This document shows, piece after piece, positions 4,975 through 5,730 of a stretch of 5,730 nucleotides of DNA. The DNA lies in the NCBI GenBank assembly GCA_025929455.1, contig JAICMB010000247.1, positions 1-5,730 of the forward strand, in the 5' to 3' direction. This DNA is from Bryobacteraceae bacterium. Its GTDB lineage: Bacteria > Acidobacteriota > Terriglobia > Bryobacterales > Bryobacteraceae. The notes beneath the pieces are model-generated. The model searched no databases and had not been told where the DNA came from. It saw nothing but the letters and a program-made list of their open reading frames with translations. The position numbers were made by a program, and so were the translations under genes. The stretch's first letter is position 1. Each line of letters starts with the position of its first letter.

Positions 4975-4997
4975 AGTACCACCCTTAGGGAGGTACT
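4975..4997 (-). repeat. Long inverted repeat just after the thioesterase gene
   Basis: AGTACCTCCC and GGGTGGTACT pair over 10 positions with a single T:T mismatch around a TAA loop. It starts 17 bases after the thioesterase stop. No T tract follows, so it is not a standard terminator. It may be an mRNA 3'-end stabiliser, an operator, or the first element of the leader. A second copy of the half-motif CTAAGG follows it. Confidence 0.5.
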
Positions 4998-5014
4998 GCA
5001 AGAAGAATTATGGC

Positions 5015-5422
5015 TCACTCACCGCCCCCCGCTTGCGAGAGCAAGGCCGTAAATTCCGGCGGCAGCGGACGCGCCTTCTCCGTCGCGAGATCCATGCAAA
5101 CAATCACCAATTTCCCATCGGCAACGGGCCTATCTTTTACGCTTGCTGCTAACGCCAACGTGTACGAGCTGCGGCCGATCCGTTCCACCCGCAGCGTGAG
5201 ATCAACCAAGTCATCGGCTACGATCGCACCCGTATAGTTACATTCCACGCGCACACGTGGAAAACTGTATCCGCGTCGGAACGAATCGCCATAATGTGCG
5301 CCAAATGCGCGAAGAAAATCCTGTTCGGCAGCCTCGAAATAGCGCAGCATCGCTGAGAAATGAATCCGCCCCGAAGCATCCGTGTCGGCGAAACGGACTC
5401 GCACGGCGGTCGTAAAGGCCAT
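5015..5422 (-). CDS. Acyl-CoA thioesterase, 4HBT/YbgC-FadM type
   Basis: Hot-dog-fold enzyme that hydrolyses acyl-CoA thioesters in the cytoplasm. The 135-residue protein has the normal length of the family. RVRFADTDASGRIHFSAMLR near the start is the 4HBT signature, with D15 as the likely catalytic aspartate and G18-x-x-H21 following it. The long central helix continues with YFEAAEQDFLRAFG, and later strands include RVRVECNYTGAIVADDLV and SYTLALAASV. The substrate cannot be read from the sequence. It starts 6 bases after the stop of the phosphoribosyltransferase gene with only a weak Shine-Dalgarno, so translation is probably coupled. A palindromic hairpin follows its stop. Confidence 0.92.
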   Translation of the reverse strand: MAFTTAVRVRFADTDASGRIHFSAMLRYFEAAEQDFLRAFGAHYGDSFRRGYSFPRVRVECNYTGAIVADDLVDLTLRVERIGRSSYTLALAASVKDRPVADGKLVIVCMDLATEKARPLPPEFTALLSQAGGGE

Positions 5423-5428
5423 GCGCGC

Positions 5429-5730
5429 TTAGACCCAGATGCGTTCGATGGGAACGCCGCGGCCGCACAAGTCACAGGAGGCGGCGTCCGAGTAATACAT
5501 GGCATCGAGTTTGGCGAGATAGTAGAACGGTAGCGGGCTGAAGTCCGGTGTCGTAGGTGTCGGCTGATACACCATGACTGCGAGCGCCACCACCTGCCCG
5601 CCGCGTGATTCCACCAGTCGCTTCATTTCGGAGAGCTTGCGTCCGGAGCGCAGAATATCGTCCACCAGCAACACCTTCTCGCCCGGCTCTACTTCGAGGA
5701 ATTGCCGGAAGCGTAGCGGCTCGTTCTCGT
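5429..5730 (-). CDS. Type I phosphoribosyltransferase, C-terminal part (PyrE-like; cut by right window edge)
   Basis: Transfers a phosphoribosyl group from PRPP to a base; orotate (pyrimidine synthesis) is the most likely substrate. About 99 residues are visible up to the TAA at 5431-5429, and the N-terminus lies beyond the window. The open frame continues to the edge, so the in-frame GTG at 5674 is not the real start. VLLVDDILRSGRKLSEM is the PRPP-binding loop with the acidic D-D pair, but RSGRK replaces the usual TTGGS-like residues. The C-terminus ends ASCDLCGRGVPIERIWV, a C-x2-C-x-x-G-x-P tail that I associate with some orotate phosphoribosyltransferases. Because of the unusual loop, another PRPP-dependent enzyme or regulator is possible. 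It is followed 6 bases on by the thioesterase gene. Confidence 0.85.
   Translation of the reverse strand, partial: ENEPLRFRQFLEVEPGEKVLLVDDILRSGRKLSEMKRLVESRGGQVVALAVMVYQPTPTTPDFSPLPFYYLAKLDAMYYSDAASCDLCGRGVPIERIWV

Larger units (their letters stand above)
4782..5014 (-). promoter_or_regulatory. Structured 5' leader of the 91-residue gene (candidate attenuator or riboswitch)
   Basis: This 233-base stretch has no convincing gene on either strand and part of it is more AT-rich than the rest of the window. In transcription order (minus strand) it holds a 10-bp hairpin (4997-4975), an AT-rich part with weak promoter-like boxes (TTGCAA, 16 bases, TAAAGG at about 4923-4896), a short GTGA/TCAC hairpin (about 4896-4881), a terminator hairpin with T6 (4871-4842), an outer CGAAC/GTTCG pairing that encloses the terminator (4881-4877 with 4839-4835), a CAGCCC/GGGCTG hairpin (4833-4811), and the Shine-Dalgarno. 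I matched it to no known riboswitch class. Confidence 0.45.

Noticed and set aside
4782..5014. Cobalamin, TPP, SAM, fluoride, c-di-GMP or guanidine riboswitch in the leader
   Set aside because: None of the conserved core strings of these classes could be found on either strand.
1..5730. CRISPR array, tRNA or rRNA gene, transposase or IS ends
   Set aside because: No regularly spaced repeats, cloverleaf-like sequence, rRNA signature, transposase motif or paired terminal inverted repeats were seen, even around the suspected junction at 1590-1690.

Overview
The window is GC-rich and gene-dense. Its gene content (ThrRS, a type I phosphoribosyltransferase with a C-x2-C tail, a hot-dog thioesterase, and an ECF sigma factor paired with a soluble zinc-finger anti-sigma) is that of a free-living bacterium. 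The overall style suggests Acidobacteriota, but this is an impression and nothing in the sequence proves it.

Layout from left to right. (1) 1-1008, minus: the N-terminal half of threonyl-tRNA synthetase, running off the left edge. (2) 1065-1660, minus: a VapBC-like toxin-antitoxin pair just upstream of thrS. Each gene is off by exactly one base in a homopolymer run: an extra base in the antitoxin and a missing base in the PIN toxin. Restoring the frames gives convincing family C-termini for both. (3) 1606-3557, plus: a tightly packed three-gene cassette. Its members are a 287-residue protein made of two ungapped repeats, a stand-alone DUF4329 protein with a JAB/JAMM-like YHTH motif, and a possibly exported 194-residue protein that is also an internal duplication. 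The order looks like adaptor, effector, immunity, which is an inference. (4) 3600-4509, plus: an ECF sigma factor overlapping a ZAS-type anti-sigma factor. (5) 4506-4781, minus: a small unrecognised protein with a ferredoxin-like strand/helix pattern. It follows a leader of about 230 bases that contains an intrinsic-terminator hairpin with a T6 tract and a strong Shine-Dalgarno, so attenuation control is plausible. (6) 5015-5730, minus: a 4HBT/YbgC-type acyl-CoA thioesterase directly downstream of the C-terminal part of a PyrE-like phosphoribosyltransferase, which runs off the right edge.

How the genes relate: thrS and the phosphoribosyltransferase/thioesterase pair are housekeeping. The decayed (or mis-sequenced) toxin-antitoxin pair and the three-gene cassette form the accessory part and are arranged head to head with no proper intergenic space. 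The sigma/anti-sigma pair follows the cassette at only 42 bases on the same strand and may share its transcript. The cassette and the structured leader of the small minus-strand gene are the parts most likely to be undescribed.
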